Shown: positions 38,601 to 50,139 of the stretch, in pieces | How the letters are laid out: each line of letters opens with the position of its first letter | Numbering within the stretch: position 1 is the first letter of the stretch | DNA from: Hymenolepis diminuta | Lineage: Eukaryota; Platyhelminthes; Cestoda; Cyclophyllidea; Hymenolepididae | DNA: 64,000 nucleotides | Reading direction: 5' to 3' | NCBI GenBank assembly: GCA_900708905.1 | Contig: CAADRB010000047.1 | Location: 782,225 to 846,224, forward strand | Notes under the pieces: generated by a model | What the model saw: the letters and a program-made list of their open reading frames with translations, nothing else | Databases searched by the model: none | Told to the model about the DNA's origin: nothing | Translations under genes and position numbers: made by a program

Positions 38601-41600
38601 CGTCGAATGCCACTTTCCCGAGGTCTCCATTCTGGTGTCCTTTTAACTTCCATAAGTCTACCTCCTTTAAACGGGAAGCCTGGACAACTTTTGCGCTCTG
38701 GAACTCGTATTCAGTTACGAGCTAATCGGCCCGCCGATCTCCTTCATCGTGAATGGTTCTTGGTGGATCATGATGGTTTAGTAATGGCCTCCATTCCAGC
38801 TGCTTTTGTTTGGCTGGAATCTCCTGAACAATCTCCTGAACGACTCTTAAAAACTGACGATACTTTGAAATCAGTTGGAAGCCTTAGAAGGAGCCGTTCA
38901 GCATTTGAAGCGCCCACGAACGTCAATAATTTGGAAATGACTGAAGAGTAAATAATTCTAAACAAAGTTGTTTATCTCTACTTACCCTTACGACATAAAT
39001 ATTAAACATACTTTTCTGAATTTCAGTTTGCGGAAAAAGATTTTCAGAGTGTGGCAGAAGGCTTGTTCAAAATATGACCAAATTCTACGAGAGATGAGCA
39101 TATCTCTTCTTAAAGACTGTGAAAATGATTCCAAGGTACTTTTATTCAAAAGCTAACAGTTCTTTTTATACGGTTTAAACATATTAATTTTTAACTAGAA
39201 GTCATTGAATACGGAAGAAACGGCTCGAGTTGACAAGGCCCTTCGAAAGATTACAGAGCTAGTTGGTATTGTGGAATATAAGGATGAAGATGGAACGGAA
39301 AAGTTGGTTCAGTTACTTGATAAGGCTAAAGCAAAACTTTCAGATCAAGGTTAATTTGAGAATTAGTATTAATATAAATCCAAAAAACGTTGTATGTCCC
39401 TCTATTCATATTATTTTTCAGGTGAAAAATCAAAGGGCGTCAGTGTTGATGTCAATTCAGCGGATTCAGTAGTCGAGGCCATTGACGTCTTCGAGGTATG
39501 TGATTTTTAAAAACAATGGGTTAAATCAATATGCTTGAAATTTTAAAAATTACAAATTTTTTAAATATGAAATTGTACTCTTCAGAAGTACCCAGTTCTA
39601 TTAATTTTACAGATTTTAGATAATTTACAACCAATTTATATTCATAATTAATTAATTAATTAGATACTACACCTACAAGTTTAATGAATCAAAATTAAAT
39701 TGCTATTGACTTACCATCGGATTATTTACAAACAAAGTACAATAATAAACTTACTTAGGGGAAATAAGTGGAACAAATTGACTCAGTTTTGATCTAAAAT
39801 ATCAGTTAAAATTAATCTCAATTTCATAAAACAAGGATAAGATATGTAAGAAAAATTCATTCATCTTTGGTCCCTGCTTATGTTAAAAACATTCTCTTTT
39901 CTTAATTTTTCTATAACTGGGTATCTTAGTTTAAGTAAATTGTCACTAATTGGACAGACCACTAAGGGACCTTCAAAATCATTGTTTTCATTTGGAGTAC
40001 CGTGAAATACCTCAGTTATCATTCTTTTTGGGACGATTTGAAAATAAATTGGAAAACGAATTTATATTACTCGAAAAAACGTTAAACATATGGTCTAACA
40101 CCCTAAAATAAACTTATCGTTTTATCAAATCATAGGAGAATGGTTCCTTGTGTTTTCAAATTTGAGCGTGGTGATAAGTTACCGTTGGCTTGACAAGTCC
40201 AATGAAATTAACCTCATAAATACATAATTTAGCAAATAAAATAATTTAGATATTTGCTAAAAATAACAAATTTTTAGATGTCCAGCGAAATTTAGCAAGT
40301 TCCCTCTCTATTTGCATAGCATCCAGAATTGAAGCTCTCACCTTATGCAATTCCATAGTTGAAATTAGCCTCAACTAATCAGTTCAGTTTATTTATGTCT
40401 TACAATAAAAATTTCTTGATCTCTCCTATAGGAAATGGTTGGGTGCTATCAGCGAAATGCTTCTATCAAAACGCCTGACATTGCAATCTCAAAAGATGAA
40501 ATCGAGAAAGAGTAGATCGCATTTGAAGTGCATTTTCCTCTAAAAATTCCACTTTTCAAATGACTAAAAAATAATTCTTATTTTCAGCCTGTTAGATATA
40601 TCCGAAAGAGCATATATTACACCAAAGATATCGGTGGAGTCAACACAGCTTCAGTCTGCACAACCAATTATCTATGCCGAACCCGAAAACGTGGTCATTC
40701 CAAAGAAACGTTCCTCCAAAACACCAGATTTTTCAAAATCACCTAAAATGACACGCCGCAAACTGCGACATAGATCGCTTACTCTTGACGCAAAGGATGA
40801 TGACTTCAGTTGTCCTTATTCACCAACTTCCTCTTGTGAGAATCTCCAACACAGTGTCTCATTAGTTTCACGGCATTCAAAGGAGGAAAAACCTACTTTG
40901 GAGGGACAATCCTTATCAAGAGGTCGTAAAAGGGACAAATTTTACAGTATACTTCCATTTTTACTGCGGCGACATGGTCAGAGCCGGAAAAAGAAGTTTT
41001 CGAAGTTTTCAGATGAGGGTGAATCTGGATTCTCGGACAATGATACGAGTCATACTTGTTCAAGAAATCCTAAAAGGGCCACCGAATTGCCGGTTGAAAG
41101 CCTCTCCCTTGGTCGTGTCAGCTATGTGAAAAATTCGGACATGGTAAAACCGAGGAGAACTCCACTGTCCTATTCGTCGTGCGCAATGGTGGACTCAACG
41201 GATGGGAATACAACTCCATTTGAAGATTCAACTCTTAAAAGAGAGCACAGTAAGAAGATACGCCCGGTTCTATATTCCACAGCCTGCCAGAATGGTGTTT
41301 GTGGAAACTCTGAATTTACGGAGACAGAGCCAGCTATTTACGAAGAACAAATAGTTCAAAAAATTGGAAAGAAAATGCAAGTCGGGAGATCATTCACTGC
41401 AGAGCAGCCTTCAGAAATTGCTAAATTTGAAACACAGGAAGATGAGATAACTCGGACAGAATCAACTCATGTCTATGCAAACATTGATACAAACAGGATC
41501 TATCCCATTAGGCAAACAGTTCCAGGAAATTCATTGTATGACATTGGAGTTCAAGCTGACCTTCCTAATCGATTAAGGGGACTTAGATGTCGCCTTGAGT

Positions 41601-41770
41601 TTGAGAGACCAGGCGTTGAGCTAGGTGAGAAGAATCAACTATCATGCGAAGCTTTTAAAGGAGCATTTGACAATGTGAATTTCGAAAACATAGAAGCCGG
41701 ACGTGACCTGAAAACTTTAAGTTTTAGAGTTGCTTTCAATAATAGGTCTCCACGCTCCTCTACACTTTAA
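32694..41770 (+). CDS. Plakin-like cytolinker: spectrin-like repeats with embedded SH3, basic disordered tail
   Basis: Likely membrane- or cytoskeleton-associated linker of the plakin family. Fourteen exons splice in phase: 32694-32772, 36692-36759, 37145-37255, 37343-37381, 37459-37530, 37687-37770, 37845-37940, 38102-38233, 38529-38947, 39027-39135, 39199-39349, 39422-39495, 40432-40511 and 40588-41770, giving 898 residues. Helical spectrin-like repeats (about 85-240) contain SWHHISHLGNILLSHVKHA and FYLEIENIERKLDGIESHL. An SH3-like insert (about 240-320) has GWQRLSQKVQLVSPLHRRMP, REWFLVDHDGLVMASIPAAF; plakins place SH3 inside a repeat in this way. Helices resume (RKKIFRVWQKACSKYDQIL). The last exon (505-898) encodes a Ser/Lys/Arg-rich, low-complexity tail with no plakin repeats and no actin-binding domain. 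Vertebrate plakins are several times longer. The start is uncertain: ATG 32694 is conservative, and the second exon joins across a 3.9-kb intron holding an inverted repeat copy. Confidence 0.65.
34581..34996 (-). repeat. Inverted 0.41-kb duplication, copy A (intronic)
   Basis: Reverse complement of 44438-44855. Compared line by line, the stretch from ACACAAAGACGTGTAAC through CATCCATTTTCATTTCC is identical in both; the only differences I found are in the outer edges (two substitutions in the last about 45 bases, and a few at the other end). Outside these limits the copies do not align. It lies in the 3.9-kb intron of the plakin-like gene. The minus strand has an uninterrupted 94-codon frame (34623-34907, stop included) with no in-frame ATG near its start. 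No terminal inverted repeats or target-site duplications were found. Confidence 0.95.
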
Positions 41771-42783
41771 AAATGGAGGAGGAATGACATTCTCCTGTTA
41801 GTATTTTTCTTTAGTGTTTTCTCTTTGTTCTTTTTTGTTATTGTTTTCCTGTTTCCTCTTTTTTTTCTTTTTGTTTATCCGGTGAATTTATTATCATATG
41901 TTAATCAAAATGTGCTTACGGAGAGCTAAAATATGTAACGATAACGGTATCAAATAAAGGCTTATAGAAACTTAGTTTAAAATAGTAGAGGTCATGCCTT
42001 TAAGGACACCTTATGACATTACAAGTAAAAAGGGTGCAACTTTAATATATTTTGCTTCTCATTACTCTCTGGCAGAATGACTACGTGTGCTTATCCCAAA
42101 TCAGACTGATAGTAAATCTTCCGTATGTATAAGCACTAAGTCACATCAAAAGGCGGTGAGTTAAAATAAGGCTAAAGTGATAGTTAAAAGTTACTTATCA
42201 ATATTTTTCAGGACCAATAAGCGATAAGGAGAAATAGCTCAACCCTTTATGCCAACCCAGAAAACTGTGTGAATGATGAACGAGTCTATGTGGATTTGAA
42301 ATGTATAACGTATATTAATTTGTGTGACGAAGGAAGGAGAATGCATTAGGAGATGCAAACTTGGACCCAGAAGCAACACATCTTACGCAGACCATATCTT
42401 AGTTTATGGTTTAAATGATATATTTAGGACATGACGACGGTGAGAGGAAATCTTTTTCAGGTGACCGTCTGTCTTCATGGTGCGACCAAACACTGGGGCT
42501 TGATGTCAAAGAAGAAACAATTAAAATATTATTAGCAAACAGGACTGGGCAGTAAAATTATTTTGGAGATGAAAATAAACGAATTGCAATTTTATAATTT
42601 TTGTCATTTTAATTATTTACACCCCGTTTTATGAACAAACTGAAAAGCGAAGATGAGTCTTCATTAATTTCCATGGTAACAGATGATAAATGAGTATTTT
42701 CTTTCGATATCCCCGTAGATGTGATTACTAATTTTTCATTAATTGCATTTAATAAAACGCAAAGATTTCAATTTTCTTAAAGT
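41771..42783. other. 3'UTR of the plakin-like gene and intergenic DNA
   Basis: T- and C-rich 3' untranslated stretch, then AT-rich spacer between converging genes (plakin-like on plus, EF-hand gene on minus). No further coding exon recognised. Confidence 0.45.
41953..41958 (+). terminator. Polyadenylation signal AATAAA
   Basis: First canonical AATAAA downstream of the plakin-like stop, about 180 nt past it. Confidence 0.6.
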
Positions 42784-42789
42784 TTTATT
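42784..42789 (-). terminator. Polyadenylation signal AATAAA (minus strand)
   Basis: About 70 nt downstream of the stop of the EF-hand gene at 42857-43463. Confidence 0.5.
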
Positions 42790-42856
42790 ATGATATAGTT
42801 GAAAATGTAAGGTATATCAAGGTAAATACTCTTAATGGACAAGTAATTTAAGCTCA

Positions 42857-43463
42857 TTAAACAAATGCAGGATCAGAGAAGAAGGCAACAAAGTCTTCAA
42901 AGGTAAGTCCAAGTTCAGGAGCAACTCCATAGAGTTGCATCAAATTCTCAACAACCTGCTGACTGCCGGCAATAGAACCCAGCAAGCGCATAACCTCATG
43001 CACTTCCAGTCGGCCCGAGTGGTCCGTGTCAAAAGAGGCGAATACGCGACGAAGGTTCTCAATGCTACAGAGAGGGGGGATAAGAGTTATTTTTTGTTAT
43101 ATACTAATATGATTTAAGTAGATAATAATTTCTGCAACTTACTCCACGCTGTCATCAGGGAGCCGAGCCAAAACCATATTAAATTCCTCGGCTGTAATTT
43201 GTCCATCCTGGTTGAGATCAAAAGTTCTCCAAAACTCCTAAAAAATAAAATAAAACGTTTGGCAATAAAAGTTATACTTATTGTTTTTTTAGAGAGATTA
43301 TATTTACTCTAATTGCCGAAGGGTCGTAGCGATGACGTTGAAGGTACTCGTTGACTTCATTCATGTGGAGGATTCGATCTCCGTTGCAGTCCATACGGTT
43401 AAAAAGTTCAACCAGACGCTCTCGGCGTCCAACATCTTGTCGGCGACGCATACGCGAAAACAT
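42857..43463 (-). CDS. EF-hand calcium-binding protein 1 of the cluster
   Basis: Small calmodulin-like protein of 152 residues, three exons: 43308-43463, 43143-43237 and 42857-43064. The basic N-terminus (MFSRMRRRQDVGRRERL) is followed by three complete 12-residue EF loops: residues 25-36 (DCNGDRILHMNE), 59-70 (DLNQDGQITAEE) and 96-107 (DTDHSGRLEVHE). A fourth hand has lost its loop ligands (GVAPELGLTFEDFVAFF). So up to three calcium ions should bind. The last exon is 208 nt, starts in phase 2 and encodes IENLRRVFASFDTD; the gene at 48592 has a last exon of the same length and phase. No signal peptide or lipidation site is seen. The specific role is unknown; flatworms carry many such lineage-specific EF-hand proteins. 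Confidence 0.9.
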
Positions 43464-44437
43464 ATTTCTCCTTTTAATAGGTAATAGAATATTAGAATTG
43501 TACTCCCTCCCGTTAATTTAAATTCCCTAATTAACATTTAACAAAGTCATTCATTGTAATTGTTTTGCTGTGACTATTGTCAAGATGAAATTTCGTCTGT
43601 GAAGTTACATTAAGTATACAAGTGAATATTTAGAAATTATAGCATTTATCAAAAGGTATGGAGTAATCACGAAACATATTAGGGGACAAATTTGTCCTTT
43701 GGAGAAATTCAAATGCAATGGATTCGAATAGCAGGCAAATTATATTTTGGAAAATTTAATTATGAACATAGAATGATTCCACTAAAGAGTTTCAATTGAG
43801 CACATTATTTCTTCATTCAAGTGTATATGAAAAAGATGCTTCCTAAAAAATATTTTTATGAAAGGGAATGAAAATATGCGCTCTGATTTGACCATTCCTA
43901 GGACTGGCTGACTCTTCTTCAGAAAGAGTTACTCAGCCGACCATGCATATCTGAAGCAACTTGATAATGAGTGATATCGGATCTTGAATTTTGCATTAAA
44001 TTTACAAGGATTTCGGTGGCTTACAAATATTCTAATTTGTTTACTTAATCAGGAAGGGTGATTATGTTATCATGATATGGATCGTTCATGCGATAACGGC
44101 GAGGAAAAGTAATTAGAACAGATATAAATTTCCGATAAAAATTATCAAAATATTTAACGGGGGAGGACGTACCAGTCTCAGGTGAAAGAGTTTGAAAAAT
44201 GAAATGAGCATTTTGTATTTGCACTTCTATACTGCGACGGTATGGCGTAGTTTTGTGAAAGGAATGAAGAGAATACGCAAAAACGAATCGGCAATAAACT
44301 CTTGGACTTTTAAAGTACATTAATGTGCGCAGATTTCGCATACCAATATTGATTTGTTATAATTTGGCAATAATATTATATACTATATTTTACCTTGACT
44401 GAACACAGCTAAGAGAGCTTTGATAAGTCAAAAATTT
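43464..44437. other. Upstream region of EF-hand gene 1
   Basis: Promoter side of the minus-strand gene. A 98-codon minus-strand open frame at 44045-44341 has no motif and no splice partner. Nothing else recognised. Confidence 0.35.
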
Positions 44438-44855
44438 AGCCGGTTTCAAAGCTGTAAATATTAGCATACAAAGGCTAACTCTCTATGGAAATGAAAATGG
44501 ATGTGATGCAACCGCCCTTTCCTTAATCTCACGCAATTTCCAACATTAACTTTCGTCTGGTATCGGACAACTCACGGTCAAGTCGTGCAGCATGTGACCA
44601 TAAAGCCAAGGCACCAAGGGACTTCAAATCCCCACTCATTCATACAATTATCCTCAATTGTCTTGAAATATATTCTCGAATGGAAATGAACTTCTCACAT
44701 GTTCGGAAGATGTTAAGGACAAAGAGGCGCAAATTGCAACTCGAGCTCCGGAGATATTCCTATTTTTCAAGAAAGGCATTTTTATGCTTTACCTTTTTTC
44801 CAATTTGGTAACTGTAATATTTGAAGTTACACGTCTTTGTGTTCGCATCGCACTT
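44438..44855 (+). repeat. Inverted 0.41-kb duplication, copy B (intergenic)
   Basis: Mate of 34581-34996. The plus strand carries the same 94-codon frame (44527-44811), beginning after a TAA and containing CDHKAKAPRDFKSPLIHTI and RKMLRTKRRKLQLELRRYSY, ending FFPIW then TAA. The Lys/Arg-rich middle is notable. There is no in-frame ATG before codon 52, so if translated it would need an upstream exon. It lies between two divergent EF-hand genes. Confidence 0.95.
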
Positions 44856-46589
44856 TAATGCGAACATTAACTGATCTTTTTTCGATCCCATTGTCTTCAG
44901 CAACAATTTGGGAAGGAAAAGCAAATGAAACGTGAACCAAAATATGAGGAGTCCAAAAAATCATGGAATTTGTTTAAATCAAGTAAGGGTTGTCGTATGC
45001 GTCTTTAAAATAGAGCGATATTGAGTTGGAAACTAACTCAATAAATTTGGACGCTATTTTAGGGCTTCCAAAGACACAATGTTGCGTATGAGTAATATTT
45101 TAATGTAAACTGATGATGGACTGAAATAATTAGATAGCAACGTGCTACTTTGAGTGGGTAATCGAAATTTTTTAGAGGTTAGCACGTTTCATCGAGGTGT
45201 ATATGCAAATGCAAAGTCGTACTGTAAAAAACCTTTTGCCCATATTATATGCATACTTTCCTTCCTCTTTGAACTCCTTTCTTCACTGAGGTGCTGTGAA
45301 TTCTGTTATTAATTTTGCCCATATATATATATATGTATATACATATGCTTGGTAGTGATTCAAAAACTTTTAATTTTAAAATCTTCCTAAACCATGTGTT
45401 TAGTTTTTGTTTTACTGCGTTTATATACCCCCACAATTTCAAATAATATGTATTTTAATGCCAAGTTAGTATTGAAGCTTAAAATAATTTTAGCATTCCT
45501 AATTGCATACATTTGCGATTTTCTTTAAACTTGCTAAAAGAAATTTGAATTTTTGCGCCATATCTCTAACGCAGAAGGTGATGTGGACCGATCAGTCATT
45601 TGCAGACATGAGATAATGCCAAGTTGGCTGCGAAATTACTCAAAAGTATTAACCAAAAGTGAGAGTAAATGCAAGTTTGTGTACAAGGATGCTGATGAGC
45701 TATGCCCAGGTGGCGGTATTTTTATGAAAATAAACTGTTGGGACTTAGAAGTCTCTAAATTTTTCTCCGTGCTTATATCCATCACCGCTTCCAGGTGAGA
45801 TGACCTCAATTAAGGGTCATTTATTGGGAGTTTACGCGATTAAATTTCACTATTTTAACCAAATGTAGAGGAAAAATTACCCAGGATACTGAAAATTTGC
45901 GAGTAATTCGTCTTCATAGATTTAAGCACTACTTAAACTTTCAAGATGTTCTCACAGCCTGTTTTACTCATTCCTTAAATTTGGATCGAGTAAAGTAAAT
46001 GCTTTTTTGTTAACTGACCAGAATTACGTCATATTAGAATATTTTCTGAAGATCCTTTCCACCCCAAACAAATTGCTTATGTGATAATTATCAGTTGAAG
46101 GGTACATTAATCTATAGACGCATGCAGACTCATAAATTTAGAATGGACTCCAATTTCACAAGGCCTTTGTTGCAAAAGTTGTGCAATGGATCGCTTTAAT
46201 TCAATGTGAAAGTGGGCAAATAATAAACCCACTTTTGTTAAAAGCTTATGGAATCCTACTGTATCATCATTTTAGTATTTAATTATTGCTTTTTTCCCTT
46301 ACTAAAATTAGATGGATAAAGAACATTCTGAAGCTATTGCTTGGAAACTCAATCAGCGATGACTAATCAGGCATATAATCAGACATAATTTTAAACAAAT
46401 TCCTATAATCTTATATGATAAATTTTTTGATTTATGAAGATTCTGTGAAAATTGCACTCATTTAACAGAGTTATACCAAGATTAGGTGCTAAAACGCGAG
46501 GTTCATATTTAAATATACATAATTTATTTCCTTAATTTGTGGAATTCGGAAAGAGAAAGTCAGTAGAAATTAATGATAAGTTAGCGACA
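44856..46589. other. Intergenic, with a TA microsatellite
   Basis: AT-rich; a TA-type microsatellite at 45321-45347. An 81-codon plus-strand open frame (45553-45798) has four Cys residues but no recognisable family or splice context. Confidence 0.4.
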
Positions 46590-46595
46590 TTTATT
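46590..46595 (-). terminator. Polyadenylation signal AATAAA (minus strand)
   Basis: About 50 nt downstream of the stop of EF-hand gene 2. Confidence 0.5.
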
Positions 46596-46642
46596 TTGAT
46601 AAAATTATCTCATTTTTCGGTTGTACTGAAAGGACTGCAAAG

Positions 46643-47230
46643 TTAGCGCATAGCGGAAGGCATAAATTGTTGCTGAGTATTTTGACAGCAAGAACAACGT
46701 CTTGACCAGTTACGTTTGACGAAGTCTAGAAACTCTTTTTCGCTAATCTCACCATCATTGTTAGCATCCAGTCCTTCTAAGAAGCCTTCCACGTATTCCT
46801 TTGGAAGTGTTCCAATACAGCTTTCAAAAAACTTGTAGAGCTCTCTCATACTGATTGATCCGGATTTGTCAGTATCCAGGAATTGGAACAATGAACGAGC
46901 CATTTCTTCATTTCTGGAAAAGAATATTGAGGCTATTCTTTCTGATACTTACTGAATGTTTTGGAAGAGATAGGCAAGAAGTCCATTTCTGTATTCTTCA
47001 AATGAGATCTTCCTATCCCCATCTTGATCATATCGTCGGAAGAAACACTTAAGAAGAAATGTGATTATTTTTAGAAAATATTAATCTCTTACATTGATAG
47101 CACAACCATGAACTGGGTGTCCTTTGATACAGGCCTTCAAGTCATCTTCCGTGATAAAACCATCTCCATCACGATCCAGTTCGTTGAACTGTTTTCGCAT
47201 GAAATCTCCCTTGACAAAGAGATTGGTCAT
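46643..47230 (-). CDS. EF-hand calcium-binding protein 2, four canonical hands
   Basis: Calmodulin-like sensor of 167 residues. Exons 47093-47230, 46953-47047 and 46643-46913 join in phase; the introns are only 45 and 39 nt. All four EF loops look able to bind calcium: residues 19-30 (DRDGDGFITEDD, with Asp instead of Glu at loop position 12), 53-64 (DQDGDRKISFEE), 91-102 (DTDKSGSISMRE) and 127-138 (DANNDGEISEKE). Asp at position 12 of the first loop usually lowers affinity or favours magnesium. The tail is unusual for calmodulin-like proteins: a basic then Cys-rich stretch (WSRRCSCCQNTQQQFMP) that could be modified or metal-binding. It is too diverged to be calmodulin or troponin C. Confidence 0.9.
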
Positions 47231-48591
47231 TATGCAGGGTTAAAGGTAACTGAATATAGGAAAAATAGTCTTCTTATAGGAATTAGATAGCACTTTAAAT
47301 GTCGCAGGTGCGGTTCTAATTGACCCCACAACCCATTTCTACGTCTTTGTCCTCGTTAAGGCGCAAAAATGGTCTCACAATTAATGCGAATTTGTATATG
47401 TGCCTTTCATATTTAAGAGTTAAAGTATAGCCCTTAAGCGTCTCATTAATATCTATTAATAGTGCAATCAGAATTTTGTAATTTGATAAATTTTAAATAC
47501 AAATTAATACTTCATTTTTATTGATAAAGGGCTTAATGTAGTCAGATGGGACGTTTTCAACCTTAATTTAATTTAATTTAATTTCGATTATTTATACAAT
47601 AAGCAACCGATTACCTACTTGTGCATATTACGATTGTATAATTTCGGTAGTCAGCCGAAATAAGTTATTATTTTACTGAAAAATATAATTTTTGTTATTC
47701 GAATGAACAAAAAGAAGTGGCAGCCAAAGCAAATTAACAAGAAGCTGCAAAATTCGTAAAACGTTCTACTATTTGTATTTTAAGTACTATTTTGTACGCT
47801 ATGCAAATTGAAAGGCTGACAAATGGTGGAGAAAGTTGGATGAGTACGGGTGTACTAGATGTGTCACATACTCTTACGAAATACCATTTTTTACCCAGTC
47901 TGTTTTCATAGCTTTGACAATTTGAAAAGGAGCGGATATGAATACACTTGTTAATGTGATTAAAATAATTACCTATTTTTCAACATCTCCGATTAAAGGT
48001 TTGTCAATTAAAACATAAGAGACAAAATATATTGCTTTACAATTATAAAGTAGTTGTTTTTGCATTGGACTCGAAAAATACCTGCGGAATAAGCAGGAAT
48101 AAAGCATCGTTCAAGTTTTGTCTGAGCTCCCTATTTATAATAGTTTAAATTTGCCTAAACTTACTAAAGGATTAATTATTATTATTACCCAGAGTATCAA
48201 AAAATTTTTAAATAGATGAACAAATAATGTTCTCCCATTAAAAATTGAAATCAAAATTTGGAGAATAAAGATTAGTTATTCTCCATTTGCCAGCGAAAAA
48301 TGTTTCTCATTTGCATATGACCCTTAATCATGTGTCAAATGTCATCATTCGGAAGTACATATTTGCAGTTTCCCATAATTACACTACTTATTACCATCTC
48401 AGTAGATGCCTTGCAAGACCTCCTAATGATGCACTTTTATCTGGATCTTTTGCGCATAACTTTCTGACCGTTAACATCTGCACATTTTGCGCATAAGGGA
48501 CTCGTGAGCTGAACAGCCGACCAGTTGGAGTCTTTATCTACCCCTGAAGAGGTCGTGTTATCTCAGTTTTTCAAAATTCCGTTTATTTGAC
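47231..48591. other. Shared upstream region of two divergent EF-hand genes
   Basis: Between EF-hand gene 2 (minus) and gene 3 (plus), so it should hold both promoters. A pentanucleotide-like TTTAA repeat occurs at about 47563-47584. A 69-codon open frame at 48287-48496 is unsupported. Confidence 0.4.
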
Positions 48592-49514
48592 ATGCCCTTC
48601 AATTTCCAAAAGCTTACTGGCAAAAAATCTGCCGCTAAGGATCCTAATCCAAGTCCATCGGCAAGCATGTAAATAAAATTATTTCATAAATCATTATTAA
48701 TTAGTTTTGGTCTAATTTTCATGCAAATAAATCAAAACTCATTTTTATGCGAAATCTGCATCAAAAAGAGTTCAGGTGATAAATCTACTAATTTTATTAG
48801 ACTGGAAATAATTTAATTGAACGTAAATATATGATATTTATTACTTTGCCGGCAGGAAAATTGAAGCTCACGGGATTATAACATGTTTAAATTATTTTAG
48901 ATAGCCTTAATTTATAAATAAAGGCATATTCATTTGCAAATTTAAAAAGTAAATTCGTTATTTTATTGTAATGGCGAAGATAATGTCGAAACCGATGTTT
49001 AAAAGTTTAATGTTTGTGTTTTGAGATTTTATTTTGCGATGCGCATGATCGTAACCACAGACAGGTACAATTCATCAGTTATTTCCCACTTAAACATGGC
49101 GTACACTATTAAAAGGATATCCAGAATGTCAAATTAATTTATTTATAAAATTAACAAATTTTCAGGTTTAGAAAAATTTAAATTGCTTTATTTCATTGTA
49201 ATGAGTAGAATAATTTCAAAAAGTGGGAATGTCAAAATCTAATATGCTTTATAGGGAATTTAACTTAAAATTCACCGAGGTAATATGTTCTGCTTTGTGT
49301 TTGTAGCATTGAGAAGTTGCAAGAAGCCTTCGATAAATTTGACACAAATAAATCGGGTGTTCTTGATCTAGAAGAAATTCAGGCAGCTTTACAGGAGTTG
49401 AGTAGACCTCAACACGCATCTATCATTCAGTCCATTCTCAACCTCAAAGGACTTCAAAATGGCATCACTTTTGTGGATTTTGTCCGATTTTTTACTAACA
49501 ATGCATTTAACTAA
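48592..49514 (+). CDS. EF-hand protein 3, single functional hand
   Basis: Short protein of 94 residues from exons 48592-48668 and 49307-49514. A Lys/Ser/Pro-rich N-terminus (MPFNFQKLTGKKSAAKDPNP) precedes IIEKLQEAFDKFDTN. One complete EF loop at residues 38-49 (DTNKSGVLDLEE) is followed by a degenerate hand (GLQNGITFVDFVRFF, ending TNNAFN). The last exon matches that of EF-hand gene 1 in length (208 nt), starting phase (2) and pattern, including the ending 'TF.DFV.FF...AF'. So it looks like the C-terminal pair of that protein attached to a new first exon. With one hand it may bind one calcium ion or act as a dimer. Confidence 0.85.
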
Positions 49515-50139
49515 ACTACTTATTGGGACGAAATCGCTGATAATATACTTCCCACCTAATTTTACTAACACATCTAAAATTAAAAATAATGTTGAAAAGG
49601 GCTTAGACTAATTCACTTCCCTTGAGAGCGAATTGACGCCAATTTTTACGCCCAATTTCTTAATTTTGCCTTTATAAAAACTTTTGTATTCTTTTATGCT
49701 CATTTAATTATATATGTTTTTTATTAATTGTAATAAAAAAACATTGGTTTTAACGAATTTTTCCTTGTTTCGATAAATAGCGGGAAAATATGTCTTCATA
49801 TATCAGCATCTTATCATTAAAGGTCAAAAATATGTCTAATTTATTTTTGTTTTAAATAACGTAGTTTGAGACTAAATTTAAACAACTGAATTTTAATAGG
49901 CAGTCTTTTTAAGTTAAAAAGAGATTATTTTATTTGGAATCATTTTTATTATATAAACACAGAATTTTAATTAATTCAACAGGTTATTATTGAAACCCAG
50001 TTTGAGAAATCATCACATTCAACAGTTAAATTAGTTTAATCTTAAAATGCAAAATACTACGTTTGCAAATTAAAGCCGTATTTTCCTTTCAAATTTTATA
50101 TTATCTAACTCAGACCCTGTTGCTCTCACCATCGACCAG
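49515..50139. other. 3' flank of EF-hand gene 3; first exon of gene 4 not found
   Basis: AT-rich. The start codon and first exon of the next EF-hand gene must lie here or further upstream, but no convincing ATG with an in-phase donor was found. Confidence 0.4.
49732..49737 (+). terminator. Polyadenylation signal AATAAA
   Basis: About 220 nt downstream of the stop of EF-hand gene 3, followed by an A-run. Confidence 0.55.

Noticed and set aside
45245..45442. Minus-strand open frame with a Tyr-Ile run
   Set aside because: The run is the translated TA microsatellite at 45321-45347; not coding.
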